Shown: piece after piece, positions 8,386 to 15,072 of the stretch | Layout: every line of letters starts with the position of its first letter | Numbering within the stretch: position 1 is the stretch's first letter | Assembly: GCA_027314685.1 (NCBI GenBank) | Contig: DAHVAI010000427.1 | Coordinates: 1 to 23,810, forward strand | Source of the DNA: Nitrososphaerota archaeon | Lineage (GTDB): Archaea > Thermoproteota > Nitrososphaeria > Nitrososphaerales > CADDZS01 | DNA length: 23,810 nt | Reading direction: 5' to 3' | Notes under the pieces: generated by a model | What the model was told of the DNA's origin: nothing | What the model saw: only the letters and a program-made list of their open reading frames with translations | The model's database searches: none | Program-made: the position numbers and the translations under genes

Positions 8386-8400
8386 AGCGGGCCTCTGGGG
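8386..8400 (-). repeat. 15-bp copy of the tRNA-Lys 3' end (attachment-site-like)
   Basis: AGCGGGCCTCTGGGG here is identical to 9722-9736, which is the last 13 bases of the minus-strand tRNA-Lys gene plus 2 flanking bases. Both copies have the same orientation and lie about 1.34 kb apart with corA between them. Allowing mismatches, similarity continues a few bases further into the T-loop region. Confidence 0.55.
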
Positions 8401-8409
8401 GCTTTGACT

Positions 8410-8415
8410 AAAAAA
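8410..8415 (-). terminator. T-run downstream of corA
   Basis: On the minus strand a run of six T lies 25 bases past the corA stop, enough for archaeal oligo-T termination. No strong hairpin precedes it. Confidence 0.4.
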
Positions 8416-8439
8416 CGGATAAAGCCCTGACTTTGCATC

Positions 8440-9426
8440 CTACGCGTTAAACCATCCAACGCGCCTGAAGTACCAGACCATGATAACTGCCGGAATCAGC
8501 ATACCAATGAGAAGCACCAATAGAGAGGTGTATGGACCAAAGAAATTCAATGGTCCTGTCACTAGTCCACCTGGAAGAGGGACGTTCATTCCATATATTG
8601 AGCTTATCAGCGTTGCAGGAATGGAGAGAGTGAAAAGAATCGTCAGGATAGAAAGGACGCTGTTCGTTCTGTCACTGCTGATAATGAAGTCGGTGTCTTT
8701 GTATATCTCAACTATCTCTTTCATCTCTTCAACTGTGCCGGAGGCTCTTCCAATTTTATGATTGATGTCGCTGAAGAATACTGAAAGACCATCTTCGCTG
8801 TACTTCTGCGCTTTCGATGTGATTTCTGGCACGAACAATCTGAGAGGAAAGATGATTTGCCTCAGAATGGCGATCTGCCGGCGTACACGATTTATGGCGC
8901 TGGCCGATGACTTTTTCTCGTCGAATACTTTGGTCTCGATGTCGTCGAGACCGCTCTGGACATCATCCAGAATGCGGAACATGCTTTCAGTTAGTTTGTC
9001 GATTATTCGGTACACAAGATAAGCTGTTGATTTCATTAGTGCTTTCTTGCCTTGCGCATCACCATTGCATGTTTGAAACAGTTCTGAGAGAACCCTGAGT
9101 TTGTTCGGATGAAGTGTAACGAGATAGTTTTTCCCAAGGAACATTGACACTTGATTGGAGCTTATGATTCCTAGACTGTCTTCGACGGGGAAGCGTAATG
9201 CAATGAAAAGATATTCTTCATGCTCCTCGACCTTGGTCGTTTGTCTCGTTGAAATTGAGTCCTCCAGATTCAAAGGATGAAATCGGTAATCTTTCGCGAG
9301 CTTTGCTATTTCAGTTTGAGTCGGGTCAATGATATCTACCCAGATCACACTCTCACTGATAATCGACCTGATTTTTCCTAGTTCGGTAACAGATTTTGGA
9401 GCTAGATTCTTTTCGATACTTGCCAT
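8440..9426 (-). CDS. corA: CorA-family divalent metal transporter
   Basis: A 328-residue protein with the CorA layout: a cytoplasmic N-terminal alpha/beta domain, a long helical stalk (about 140-255) and two C-terminal membrane helices. The first helix (SILTILFTLSIPATLISSIY) runs into the GMN signature (residues 279-281) that forms the selectivity loop, here GMN followed by VPLPGG. The second is LLVLLIGMLIPAVIMVWYF, with a basic C-terminal tail (RRVGW). It probably forms pentameric channels for Mg2+ (or Co2+/Ni2+). The ATG at 9426 has a GTGA element nearby. The gene sits between tRNA-Lys and a repeat of the tRNA's 3' end, which may mark it as acquired by site-specific integration. Its composition does not obviously differ from that of the neighbours. 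Confidence 0.92.
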   Translation of the reverse strand: MASIEKNLAPKSVTELGKIRSIISESVIWVDIIDPTQTEIAKLAKDYRFHPLNLEDSISTRQTTKVEEHEEYLFIALRFPVEDSLGIISSNQVSMFLGKNYLVTLHPNKLRVLSELFQTCNGDAQGKKALMKSTAYLVYRIIDKLTESMFRILDDVQSGLDDIETKVFDEKKSSASAINRVRRQIAILRQIIFPLRLFVPEITSKAQKYSEDGLSVFFSDINHKIGRASGTVEEMKEIVEIYKDTDFIISSDRTNSVLSILTILFTLSIPATLISSIYGMNVPLPGGLVTGPLNFFGPYTSLLVLLIGMLIPAVIMVWYFRRVGWFNA

Positions 9427-9521
9427 GGTCCATTGTCACGAGTTGAGCATGATTACCTCTACCAAAGAAATCAAGTTTCTGGAATTTTTTCGAGTATCCA
9501 CGTTTTAGCTTAAGGCTGGTA

Positions 9522-9659
9522 TCAACCCACGTTATTTAGCATTATTCTGAGAAAGGATACCACGAGCGTGGGAGCTCCACGATATGCTGCCTGCCTCTTA
9601 ATTTCGGTCAGAATGCCCATTTTGGACATTTGCTCGCCGAAGTATTTCCCGCGGTACAA
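9522..9659 (-). CDS. Possible 45-residue protein between tRNA-Lys and corA
   Basis: A TTG at 9659 (or ATG at residue 11) opens a 45-codon frame starting MYRGKYFGEQMSKMGILTEI and ending with a hydrophobic stretch (TLVVSFLRIMLNNVG). The composition is protein-like, with a possible amphipathic or membrane-edge helix. I recognise no family. It lies inside the tract bounded by the tRNA-Lys repeats. Support is only the open frame. Confidence 0.3.
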   Translation of the reverse strand: MYRGKYFGEQMSKMGILTEIKRQAAYRGAPTLVVSFLRIMLNNVG

Positions 9660-9701
9660 TTATTGATTTTCGATGGGGGGAGCATACAGAGCAAGCGGAA
9701 A

Positions 9702-9720
9702 CATTTCCCGAGGGGAAATG
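9702..9720 (-). terminator. Perfect hairpin directly after tRNA-Lys
   Basis: CATTTCCC and GGGAAATG form a perfect 8-bp inverted repeat with a 3-base loop (GAG), starting 3 bases beyond the tRNA-Lys 3' end. It could act in termination or 3'-end processing of the tRNA transcript. No T-run follows, so classic termination is uncertain. Confidence 0.45.
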
Positions 9721-9721
9721 G

Positions 9722-9736
9722 AGCGGGCCTCTGGGG
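9722..9736 (-). repeat. tRNA-Lys 3'-end copy of the 15-bp direct repeat
   Basis: Same 15 bases as 8386-8400. Here they form the acceptor stem and part of the T-stem of the tRNA-Lys gene. The intact tRNA on one side and the short repeat on the other side of corA is the arrangement left by integration at a tRNA 3' end. Confidence 0.55.
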
Positions 9737-9830
9737 ATTCGGACCCCAGACCCCTGGATTAAAAGTTTCACCAGTTCGCGCAATTTCTCGCGTCAAACAC
9801 CAGTGCTCTACCTGGCTGAGCTAGAGGCCC
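9724..9830 (-). tRNA. tRNA-Lys(UUU) with a non-canonical 33-base intron
   Basis: Read on the minus strand, the acceptor stem GGGCCTC pairs with GAGGCCC. The D-stem is GCTC/GAGC, the T-stem TGGGG/CCCCA with loop TCCGAAT, and the discriminator base is G. No CCA is encoded. If the gene were read straight through, the anticodon stem would carry a U-U mismatch and a long insert. Removing 33 bases (9799-9767) restores stem CTGGA/TCCAG around loop CTTTTAA, anticodon UUU. The intron thus falls at tRNA position 30/31, not the canonical 37/38. The junctions form a bulge-helix-bulge: bulges GG/U and AA/A around helix CACU/GGUG, with outer helix AGAG/CUUU and inner helix GUU/AAC. Spliced length is 74 bases. 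Confidence 0.82.
9767..9799 (-). other. Intron of tRNA-Lys at position 30/31
   Basis: 33 bases whose removal gives a perfect anticodon stem. An internal CGCG/CGCG hairpin lies in its middle. The splice sites sit in two 3-base bulges, the substrate expected for the archaeal tRNA-splicing endonuclease. Confidence 0.75.
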
Positions 9831-9865
9831 AAGATGCTAATTGAAACAAACGCGTTGCTCGAAGC

Positions 9866-9873
9866 AATATTAA
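9866..9873 (-). promoter_or_regulatory. TATA box of tRNA-Lys
   Basis: AATATTAA lies about 36-43 bases before the tRNA 5' end. This gives a start site roughly 10-15 bases upstream of the mature RNA, the usual archaeal tRNA spacing. Confidence 0.5.
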
Positions 9874-9929
9874 GCATTCGCCAGTTGAAAGCGCGCATTT
9901 TCACGAGCTTTCGTTGTCGGCGAAAACTG

Positions 9930-9936
9930 TTAAATC
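9930..9936 (+). promoter_or_regulatory. TATA box of tRNA-Asp
   Basis: TTAAATC lies 34-40 bases before the 5' end of tRNA-Asp, the same spacing as the TATA box of the divergent tRNA-Lys. The two promoters sit back to back in 139 bases. Confidence 0.5.
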
Positions 9937-9991
9937 TGCTACACAGAATTGTATTTGCGTCAGACTACTGCCCAGGTAGTATAGCTCGGTT

Positions 9992-10004
9992 ACTTCTGCC
10001 GATG
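9992..10004 (+). other. 13-base intron in the D-loop of tRNA-Asp
   Basis: Thirteen bases near position 20/21 interrupt an otherwise standard D-loop. This is close to the shortest archaeal tRNA introns known. The boundary could also be 9993-10005. Confidence 0.65.
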
Positions 10005-10016
10005 AGTATGTGAGAC

Positions 10017-10036
10017 TGCGTAGGATTCGCCTCTAG
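10017..10036 (+). other. 20-base intron in the anticodon loop of tRNA-Asp
   Basis: Twenty bases between positions 32 and 33 (33/34 and 34/35 give the same mature RNA). Its ends fit a relaxed bulge-helix-bulge. The anticodon is complete only after removal. Confidence 0.7.
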
Positions 10037-10119
10037 TGTCACTCTCGCGACCCGGGTTCAAATCCCGGCCTGGGCGCTCTAACCCACGGTTAAGCTCCCT
10101 TCCGAATTTCAAGCCGTCA

Positions 10120-10127
10120 TTTAAGTA
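10120..10127 (+). promoter_or_regulatory. TATA-like box of a broken small gene
   Basis: TTTAAGTA lies 20-27 bases before the GTG at 10147, the spacing of a leaderless archaeal transcript. It supports that GTG as the original start. Confidence 0.4.
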
Positions 10128-10146
10128 CGGTAAGTCCTTTTCCTTC

Positions 10147-10357
10147 GTGACTGCAGATATCCACGAGTACGCATAGAAGCTCGAGCAGAACCTCGCACGC
10201 CTTTCGAATATCGCAGAAGATCACTGACAACGACAAGCAGCCTCTCGAGATTAAGGATCTGAAAGTCGCAAAGGCACTAAAGATAATGGTAACGAAATCC
10301 TATCTTCTCACCGAGGAAGAGCTTGCGATATATGCGTTGAAAAACGAAGAAGAATAG
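10147..10357 (+). pseudogene. Small gene broken by a stop and a frameshift
   Basis: From the GTG at 10147 the frame reads VTADIHEYA, then TAG (10174-10176), then KLEQNLARLSNIAEDH and a TGA at 10225. The +1 frame then gives clean protein sequence from about 10214 to TAG at 10357: ITDNDKQPLEIKDLKVAKAL followed by KIMVTKSYLLTEEELAIYAL and KNEEE. The downstream frame has no ATG, GTG or TTG before its middle, so it is not a gene on its own. Joined, the parts would make a charged, helical protein of about 70 residues. I do not recognise the family. The well-placed TATA box and two lesions argue for a recently inactivated gene rather than chance frames. Confidence 0.5.
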
Positions 10358-10918
10358 GCATCCGATTCGATTTGCGCGGGTGTAGCTCCTATGAAGAGCA
10401 AATCAAATGCTGCAATTACTTAGACGTTGTGCAATCTGAAGAATAGTATTGCGCTGTCTAGGGGAATTCTGACGCCGATAGTCTTGAATCTCTCTCCCAG
10501 GAGTTTCGTAGAAATTCAGCACAATTCCGCAACTCAGTGGAGACTTGCCATCGAGCTAGATTTTTGCGATTCATACTTTGATGCTCACTCAGTCTGCATT
10601 CTTTATTTCACTGATGGTGGTTGATGAGCAGTTCAGTTTGTTGGCTCACTTTGTCAGCCTCGGCAAGACCTACTACTTTGTTCCGTTGATAGGCGGAGTT
10701 GAGAAGTGTGCATTGTCATTCTTTTAGTTGTTTATGAGTCTGTTTTCATCTGGTCTCTTTGTAACTCTATTTATGCGCCCACTCCACCCACTGCGTCGAA
10801 CAGCGGGTTGCAAATGTAACAGGGATGGCAACTCTTATAGTTCCAAACGAATATGCATCCCCAAATCCAGAAAACGATATTACGACCTACCCAACTGAGG
10901 TATCATTGATTTCAACTA
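10358..10918. other. Gene-poor stretch of 560 bases
   Basis: No gene here can be supported with confidence. A 65-codon plus frame (10427-10624) has poor composition. Another plus frame (about 10580-10725) reads MLTQSAFFISLMVVDEQFSL and on to CALSFF before TAG, and the same frame continues with a hydrophobic stretch (LFMSLFSSGLFVTLFMRP). This could be the remnant of a membrane protein. The last 100 bases probably contain the promoter of the gene at 10919, but no clear TATA box stands out. Confidence 0.35.
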
Positions 10919-11239
10919 ATGTCCATCGACGAGCGCATTGAAGAATTGGAATTCAAGATGAGCAAGCTGTACGAGATGATAGTTGATCCAAAGCGAACAC
11001 ACTTCAACCACGTGATAATGGATTACAGCCTATCGAGGAACGAGGTTAACAAAATATTCGGCCTCATGGATGAGATCACAACCAAAACCGATCCAAAAAA
11101 TCCAGATGCATTCGGAGCAGAGGTGGGCAAGCTCGTACCTCGTTTAAAGGAAGAGCGACACTTTGTTGAAGCGACTGTCAGAGCTCTTTACGAGGATGGA
11201 AGATATCAAGAGGTTTTCAAGAGGTTCTACGAACGCTAA
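10919..11239 (+). CDS. Hypothetical helical protein, 106 residues
   Basis: ATG at 10919 starts a soluble, charged, largely helical protein. A first amphipathic helix (IDERIEELEFKMSKLYEMI) is followed by further helices (SRNEVNKIFGLMDEITTK; GAEVGKLVPRLKEERHFVEA). It ends RYQEVFKRFYER. There are no Cys or membrane segments and no catalytic motif; I cannot name a family. It may dimerise through the first helix. The stop lies 2 bases from the stop of the convergent Hsp20-like gene, so transcripts from the two strands must overlap at their 3' ends unless termination is precise. The gene is compact and well formed, so I consider it real. Confidence 0.7.
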   Translation: MSIDERIEELEFKMSKLYEMIVDPKRTHFNHVIMDYSLSRNEVNKIFGLMDEITTKTDPKNPDAFGAEVGKLVPRLKEERHFVEATVRALYEDGRYQEVFKRFYER

Positions 11240-11241
11240 AT

Positions 11242-11868
11242 TCACCTTATTCTGACCTTGTAGTATTCATTTGAATCTTTTTTCAACTTGAATCGTGCTT
11301 CTAAAATGCCATTGACAAACGATGTCTCAATTGATCGAGGGATCACTGGAACGTATAAAGGAATTGCAGCTGCCAGATTTTCACCACTTTTCAATCCACT
11401 TATTCTGAGCACTAGGCAGTTCTGGGTGACTTCGATCTCCAAGTCTTCTTTCCTGACGCCGAGCATAAGAGCGACCAATCTCAGTTCGTTGCGCTTTGTG
11501 TCCACCATTGTCTCGATTACTGGATCTCTATTCCGCCATTCCAGAAACCTCCTGCGAATTTCAGAATCGAAAGTTGCAATCCCGTCGCGATTTCTCCCTG
11601 ATATCCTTTCGGGAAGCATAAGAGGTAGTCTAGGATGATTGACTGACTCGAATGAGTTCTCATCGTCGAGGTCTCTCAGTATGGATTCGGCCATCGCTTT
11701 CACTTGTTGCAACTTGTTCTTGATGATATCGATGCTTTGATTTGTGCTTATGCGATTTTGATGAACCTTGTCTTCTGCTCGAAGGAAGTCCTGCATCGAC
11801 TTGAATCGTCTGTGATTCCATCTGGCTTTTCTCATACGCTTCCTCTTCTTCCACTTGATGCGCGTCAA
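11242..11868 (-). CDS. Hsp20-like protein with a basic N-terminus
   Basis: A 208-residue protein. Residues ~1-25 are strongly basic (MTRIKWKKRKRMRKARWNHR), and a helical linker (about 26-75) follows. The last ~95 residues have the alpha-crystallin/CS-like beta-sandwich pattern: PVIETMVDTKRNELRLVALM, then VRKEDLEIEV, NCLVLRISG, a proline-rich turn, and NGILEARFKLKK, which matches the Hsp20 'G-x-L' strand. It lacks a clear C-terminal I-x-I anchor, so it may not assemble into large oligomers. It is the last gene of the dnaK-dnaJ cluster, 36 bases after dnaJ, so a role with those chaperones is likely. The basic head could contact nucleic acid or ribosomes (inference). Confidence 0.75.
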   Translation of the reverse strand: MTRIKWKKRKRMRKARWNHRRFKSMQDFLRAEDKVHQNRISTNQSIDIIKNKLQQVKAMAESILRDLDDENSFESVNHPRLPLMLPERISGRNRDGIATFDSEIRRRFLEWRNRDPVIETMVDTKRNELRLVALMLGVRKEDLEIEVTQNCLVLRISGLKSGENLAAAIPLYVPVIPRSIETSFVNGILEARFKLKKDSNEYYKVRIR

Positions 11869-11904
11869 ATCGAAAACTTATCCCTGAAATAAATAACTAG
11901 AATG

Positions 11905-13041
11905 TCATCTCGACAGCCCGCTCTGTTTAAGTTCCCTCAGTATCTCCCTTTGCCTTTCAGTTAGCTTTGTTGGAACAACCACTTTTACCTGGACGTATTG
12001 GTCACCTTTTTTTTGTGTGTCTATACTCAGTAATCCTTTTCCCCTCAACCGCAAAATTGTTTCACTCTGAGTTCCCGGCGGTATTGTCACCTGGATTGTT
12101 TGTCCATATATCGTTGGAACTGGAATGCTTGATCCCAGCGCAGCTTCAGCGATATTGATAGAAGCCTCGCAAAGCAAATCCTGTTCCTTTCTTGTGAAAA
12201 TCTTGTGCGGCAGCTCCTTGCAGATGACGTACAGGTCTCCATGGCGCTTCCTGGAATTTTCCTCATTAGTGCCGCCTTCGCCTCTCAGCCTCAAAGTGGC
12301 TCCATCTTCAATGCCCGCTGGGATCTTTACTTCTATTCTTCTTGTTACCTCTATAGACCCAGTCCCACTGCAGGCTTTGCAAGGACTTTCCACGACCTGT
12401 CCACTACCATTGCAAGTAGGGCATGTAACGATGCGTATCAAGTGGCTAAATCCAGCGGAACTTGATTCTTGTACCTGCCCCTGACCGCCGCATCTCAGAC
12501 AAATTCTCACTTTGGATCCAGGCGCTGCTCCCGATCCTTTGCATATTTCGCATCTTTCGGTTCTTGGAACTTCGATTTCCTTTGTTACGCCGGTTGCTAT
12601 TTCTTCAAGCGTTAGCTCTAGTTCGTATCTAAGGTCCTTGCCCGCGTCGTCGTCGTGTCTTTCTCTACGGCGATGACCGTACACGTTGCTTGTACCAAAG
12701 AAGAAATCTCCGAAGAACGAGTCAAATATGCTACCACCGCCAAATCCCATATCGCGGAAGATCTCGTCAAAGTTAGCAGTCCTGAAAATGTCTTCTGATG
12801 AGTATCTGCCCTGAATTCCTTCATGGCCGAATCTGTCATATTCTGCTCGCTTTGAATCATCAGATAGCACAGCATAGGCTTCTGAAATTTCCTTGAACTT
12901 CTCCTCGGCGTCCTTGGATTTGTTCCGGTCGGGATGGTACTGCATTGCAAGCTTTCTGTAGGAGGCCTTGATCTGGTCTATCGTAGCATCCTTTGGGACG
13001 CCCAAAACCTCGTAGTAATCTCGCTTTACCGACGAGGACAT
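11905..13041 (-). CDS. dnaJ: Chaperone DnaJ (Hsp40, class A)
   Basis: A 378-residue full-length type I Hsp40. The J domain (about 8-72) carries the HPD motif at residues 36-38 (QYHPDRN), which stimulates DnaK ATP hydrolysis. A Gly/Phe-rich linker (GFGGGSIFDSFFGDFFFG) follows. Four zinc repeats are intact: CEICKGSG, CLRCGGQG, CPTCNGSG and CKACSGTG. The C-terminal substrate domain includes GDLYVICKELPHKIFTRKEQ. The ATG at 13041 lies 18 bases after the dnaK stop with a GTGATC-like element before it, so dnaK and dnaJ are one operon. It acts in the cytoplasm with DnaK. Archaeal copies are thought to derive from bacteria by transfer. Confidence 0.97.
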   Translation of the reverse strand: MSSSVKRDYYEVLGVPKDATIDQIKASYRKLAMQYHPDRNKSKDAEEKFKEISEAYAVLSDDSKRAEYDRFGHEGIQGRYSSEDIFRTANFDEIFRDMGFGGGSIFDSFFGDFFFGTSNVYGHRRRERHDDDAGKDLRYELELTLEEIATGVTKEIEVPRTERCEICKGSGAAPGSKVRICLRCGGQGQVQESSSAGFSHLIRIVTCPTCNGSGQVVESPCKACSGTGSIEVTRRIEVKIPAGIEDGATLRLRGEGGTNEENSRKRHGDLYVICKELPHKIFTRKEQDLLCEASINIAEAALGSSIPVPTIYGQTIQVTIPPGTQSETILRLRGKGLLSIDTQKKGDQYVQVKVVVPTKLTERQREILRELKQSGLSR

Positions 13042-13059
13042 TCAAGGGATCACTCTTTC

Positions 13060-14934
13060 TTAGTTACTGGATGATTTTTCACTCTCTGAGCTGACCTTGT
13101 ACTCTGCATCAACCACTTTCTTTTCGGACGCGTCGGAGCCGGAGGAGTTTGAGGTCGAGGAAGAACCAGGGTTGGGAGCGCTGGCCGCTGCTTGCTGGTA
13201 CGCTATTGTTCCGATTTCCTTTAGGACATTCGAGACATTCTCGGTCTTTTGCTTCACCGCTTCTATGTCAGTTCCGGCGATGGCATCCTTGAGTACTTTA
13301 GAGGCGTTGTCTAGTTTAGTCAAGAGGTCTTGAGGTATCTTGTCTTTGAGGTCAGCCTTTGTCTTTTCTACAGTGTAAAGTAGGCTGTCCGCGTTGTTTC
13401 GAATTTCAGCTTCTTCCTTTTTCTTTTTGTCTTGCTCGGCGTATTGCTCTGCCTCCTTGATCATTCGCTCCTTGTCCTTTTCGTTTAGCTTGGTAGAGGC
13501 AGTAATTGTAATGCTAGTCTGCTTTCCACTGGCTAGATCCTTAGCTGAGACATTCAATATGCCGTTGGCATCGATGTCAAAGGTTACTTCTATCTGTGGC
13601 ACTCCTCTAGGAGCCGGAGGTATGCCGGTGAGATTAAAGTTGCCCAAAGACACATTGTCTTGAGCCATCGCTCTTTCTCCTTGTAAGACATGGACTGTGA
13701 CAGCAGTCTGGAAATCTGCAGCGGTTGAGAAGATCTGGCTCTTCTTAGTAGGAATAGTGGTGTTCCTCTCGATCAGCTTTGTGAAGACTCCGCCAAGAGT
13801 TTCCACTCCGAGCGAGAGAGGAGTTACGTCCAAAAGTAAAATGTCAGTAACTTCGCCTGTAAGTACAGCGCCTTGGATCGCAGCCCCCGTTGCGACACAT
13901 TCCATGGGGTCAACGCCTCTCTCAGCCGTCTTCCCCATCACTTTTTCAACGAAATTTCTAATTATTGGCATCCTCGTCGGACCGCCAACGAGAATTACCT
14001 TGTCGATATGCTTTGTTTCAAGTTTGGCATCTTGAATTGCCTGCATCATGGGGTGACGGCATCTCTCAATCACAGGAGATATCAGTTCCTCGAGCTTTGC
14101 TCTGGTGAGAGTCAGGTTGAGGTTCTTTGCGCCTGAAGAATCCGATGCAATGAATGGGAGATTGATCTCAGTAGTCACCGTAGTCGACAGTTCTATCTTT
14201 GCCTTTTCTGCTGCCTCTCTTATCCTTTGCATGGCTACCTTGTCATTTTTTAGATCGATTCCTGATTGTGATTTGAATTGAGAAACTACATAATCGATCA
14301 GAATGTTGTCCATGTCGGTTCCGCCGAGCTGGGTGTCACCGCTTGTAGATTTCACTTCAAAGACACCAGAGCCAAATTCCATGATTGTTACATCCAGCGT
14401 ACCGCCGCCTAGATCGAAGACCATGATCTTCTGATCCTTGCCGCCCTTGTCTAAACCGTAGGCGAGTGAAGCAGCCGTGGGCTCGTTGATTATTCTAACA
14501 ACTTCTAAGCCTGCAATAGAACCTGCATCTTTGGTAGCTTGTCTTTGATTGTCATTGAAATACGCAGGAACGGTGATAACAGCTTTCGTTACCTTCTCTC
14601 CGAGAAATGCTTCAGTATCATTCTTTATCTTCTGGAGGATGAATGCTGAGATCTGCTGTGGCGTGTACTCCTTTCCGATAACCTTCACCTTGTAGTCGGT
14701 GCCCATCTTCCTCTTGATGGCCATGATCGTTCCCTCGGGATTCGACACAGCCTGTCTTCTAGCCGGCTCGCCCACAAGCAGTGCACCATCTTTCGAAAAC
14801 GCCACGTATGATGGAAATGCTTTCCCACCAACACTTGTCCCCTCAGCGCTCGGAATGATTGTCGGCCTACCACCCATCATTACAGCAGCTGCTGAGTTGC
14901 TAGTTCCAAGATCGATTCCAATTATTTTTGGCAA
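13060..14934 (-). CDS. dnaK: Chaperone DnaK (Hsp70)
   Basis: A 624-residue complete Hsp70. The nucleotide-binding domain shows the phosphate-1 loop ([16 protein letters not shown]), the connect/phosphate-2 region ([13 protein letters not shown]) and the adenosine motif ([17 protein letters not shown]). The linker contains [17 protein letters not shown], the substrate domain follows, and the lid ends in a Ser-rich tail with the usual VVDAEYKV. The start is TTG at 14934 with a GAGGTG Shine-Dalgarno 9 bases upstream; an ATG at 14939 is out of frame. It is divergent from hsp20, with 138 bases between the starts. The expected nucleotide exchange factor gene grpE, which usually precedes dnaK, is not here. 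It folds and refolds proteins in the cytoplasm with DnaJ. Confidence 0.97.
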   Translation of the reverse strand: MPKIIGIDLGTSNSAAAVMMGGRPTIIPSAEGTSVGGKAFPSYVAFSKDGALLVGEPARRQAVSNPEGTIMAIKRKMGTDYKVKVIGKEYTPQQISAFILQKIKNDTEAFLGEKVTKAVITVPAYFNDNQRQATKDAGSIAGLEVVRIINEPTAASLAYGLDKGGKDQKIMVFDLGGGTLDVTIMEFGSGVFEVKSTSGDTQLGGTDMDNILIDYVVSQFKSQSGIDLKNDKVAMQRIREAAEKAKIELSTTVTTEINLPFIASDSSGAKNLNLTLTRAKLEELISPVIERCRHPMMQAIQDAKLETKHIDKVILVGGPTRMPIIRNFVEKVMGKTAERGVDPMECVATGAAIQGAVLTGEVTDILLLDVTPLSLGVETLGGVFTKLIERNTTIPTKKSQIFSTAADFQTAVTVHVLQGERAMAQDNVSLGNFNLTGIPPAPRGVPQIEVTFDIDANGILNVSAKDLASGKQTSITITASTKLNEKDKERMIKEAEQYAEQDKKKKEEAEIRNNADSLLYTVEKTKADLKDKIPQDLLTKLDNASKVLKDAIAGTDIEAVKQKTENVSNVLKEIGTIAYQQAAASAPNPGSSSTSNSSGSDASEKKVVDAEYKVSSESEKSSSN

Positions 14935-14976
14935 ACATCTTCACACCTCTTCCTCTTTTGTAATGGGAGTGATATA

Positions 14977-14986
14977 TGTTAGTAAC
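14977..14986 (+). promoter_or_regulatory. TGTTAGTAAC element upstream of dnaK
   Basis: This 10-mer recurs exactly at 17095-17104 over the thermosome promoter. Here it lies about 45 bases before the dnaK start, in the dnaK-hsp20 intergenic region. It may be part of a regulator site shared by chaperone genes, but a single 10-mer match is modest evidence. Confidence 0.35.
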
Positions 14987-15026
14987 AGGAGAAGAGTAAC
15001 TGAGCAAATAAAAAATTTACGAAGCG

Positions 15027-15034
15027 AATAAATA
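15027..15034 (+). promoter_or_regulatory. TATA-like box of hsp20
   Basis: AATAAATA lies immediately before the 27-base palindrome. A second A/T-rich tract at 15007-15019 is an alternative, and read on the other strand it could serve dnaK. Confidence 0.4.
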
Positions 15035-15061
15035 GAGTAGCCTACCTAGGGTAGGCTACTC
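15035..15061 (+). promoter_or_regulatory. Perfect 12-bp palindrome before hsp20
   Basis: GAGTAGCCTACC and GGTAGGCTACTC are perfect inverted repeats separated by TAG, ending one base before the AGGTGAT Shine-Dalgarno. It sits where the transcription start is expected, so it can act as a repressor operator. If transcribed, it would form a stable hairpin next to the ribosome-binding site. Its centre ACCTAGGGT matches the ACCTNNNGT core at the thermosome promoter. Confidence 0.7.
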
Positions 15062-15072
15062 AGGTGATAACC

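Larger units (their letters stand above)
9970..10076 (+). tRNA. tRNA-Asp(GUC) with two introns
   Basis: Acceptor stem GCCCAGG pairs with CCTGGGC, and the discriminator base is G, as expected for archaeal tRNA-Asp. T-arm is CCGGG-TTCAAAT-CCCGG. The 107-base gene is 33 bases too long. Removing 13 bases in the D-loop (9992-10004) and 20 in the anticodon loop (10017-10036) leaves 74 bases with D-stem GTAT/GTAT, D-loop AGCTCGGTTA, anticodon stem TGAGA/TCTCG and loop CTGTCAC (anticodon GUC). The D-loop intron is supported by helix UCGG/CCGA and bulges UU/A and UG/A. The anticodon-loop intron is supported by helix GAG/CUC, bulges AC/U and AG/U and inner helix GCG/CGC. Because of repeated bases, each splice point can slide by one or two positions. 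No CCA is encoded. Confidence 0.8.
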
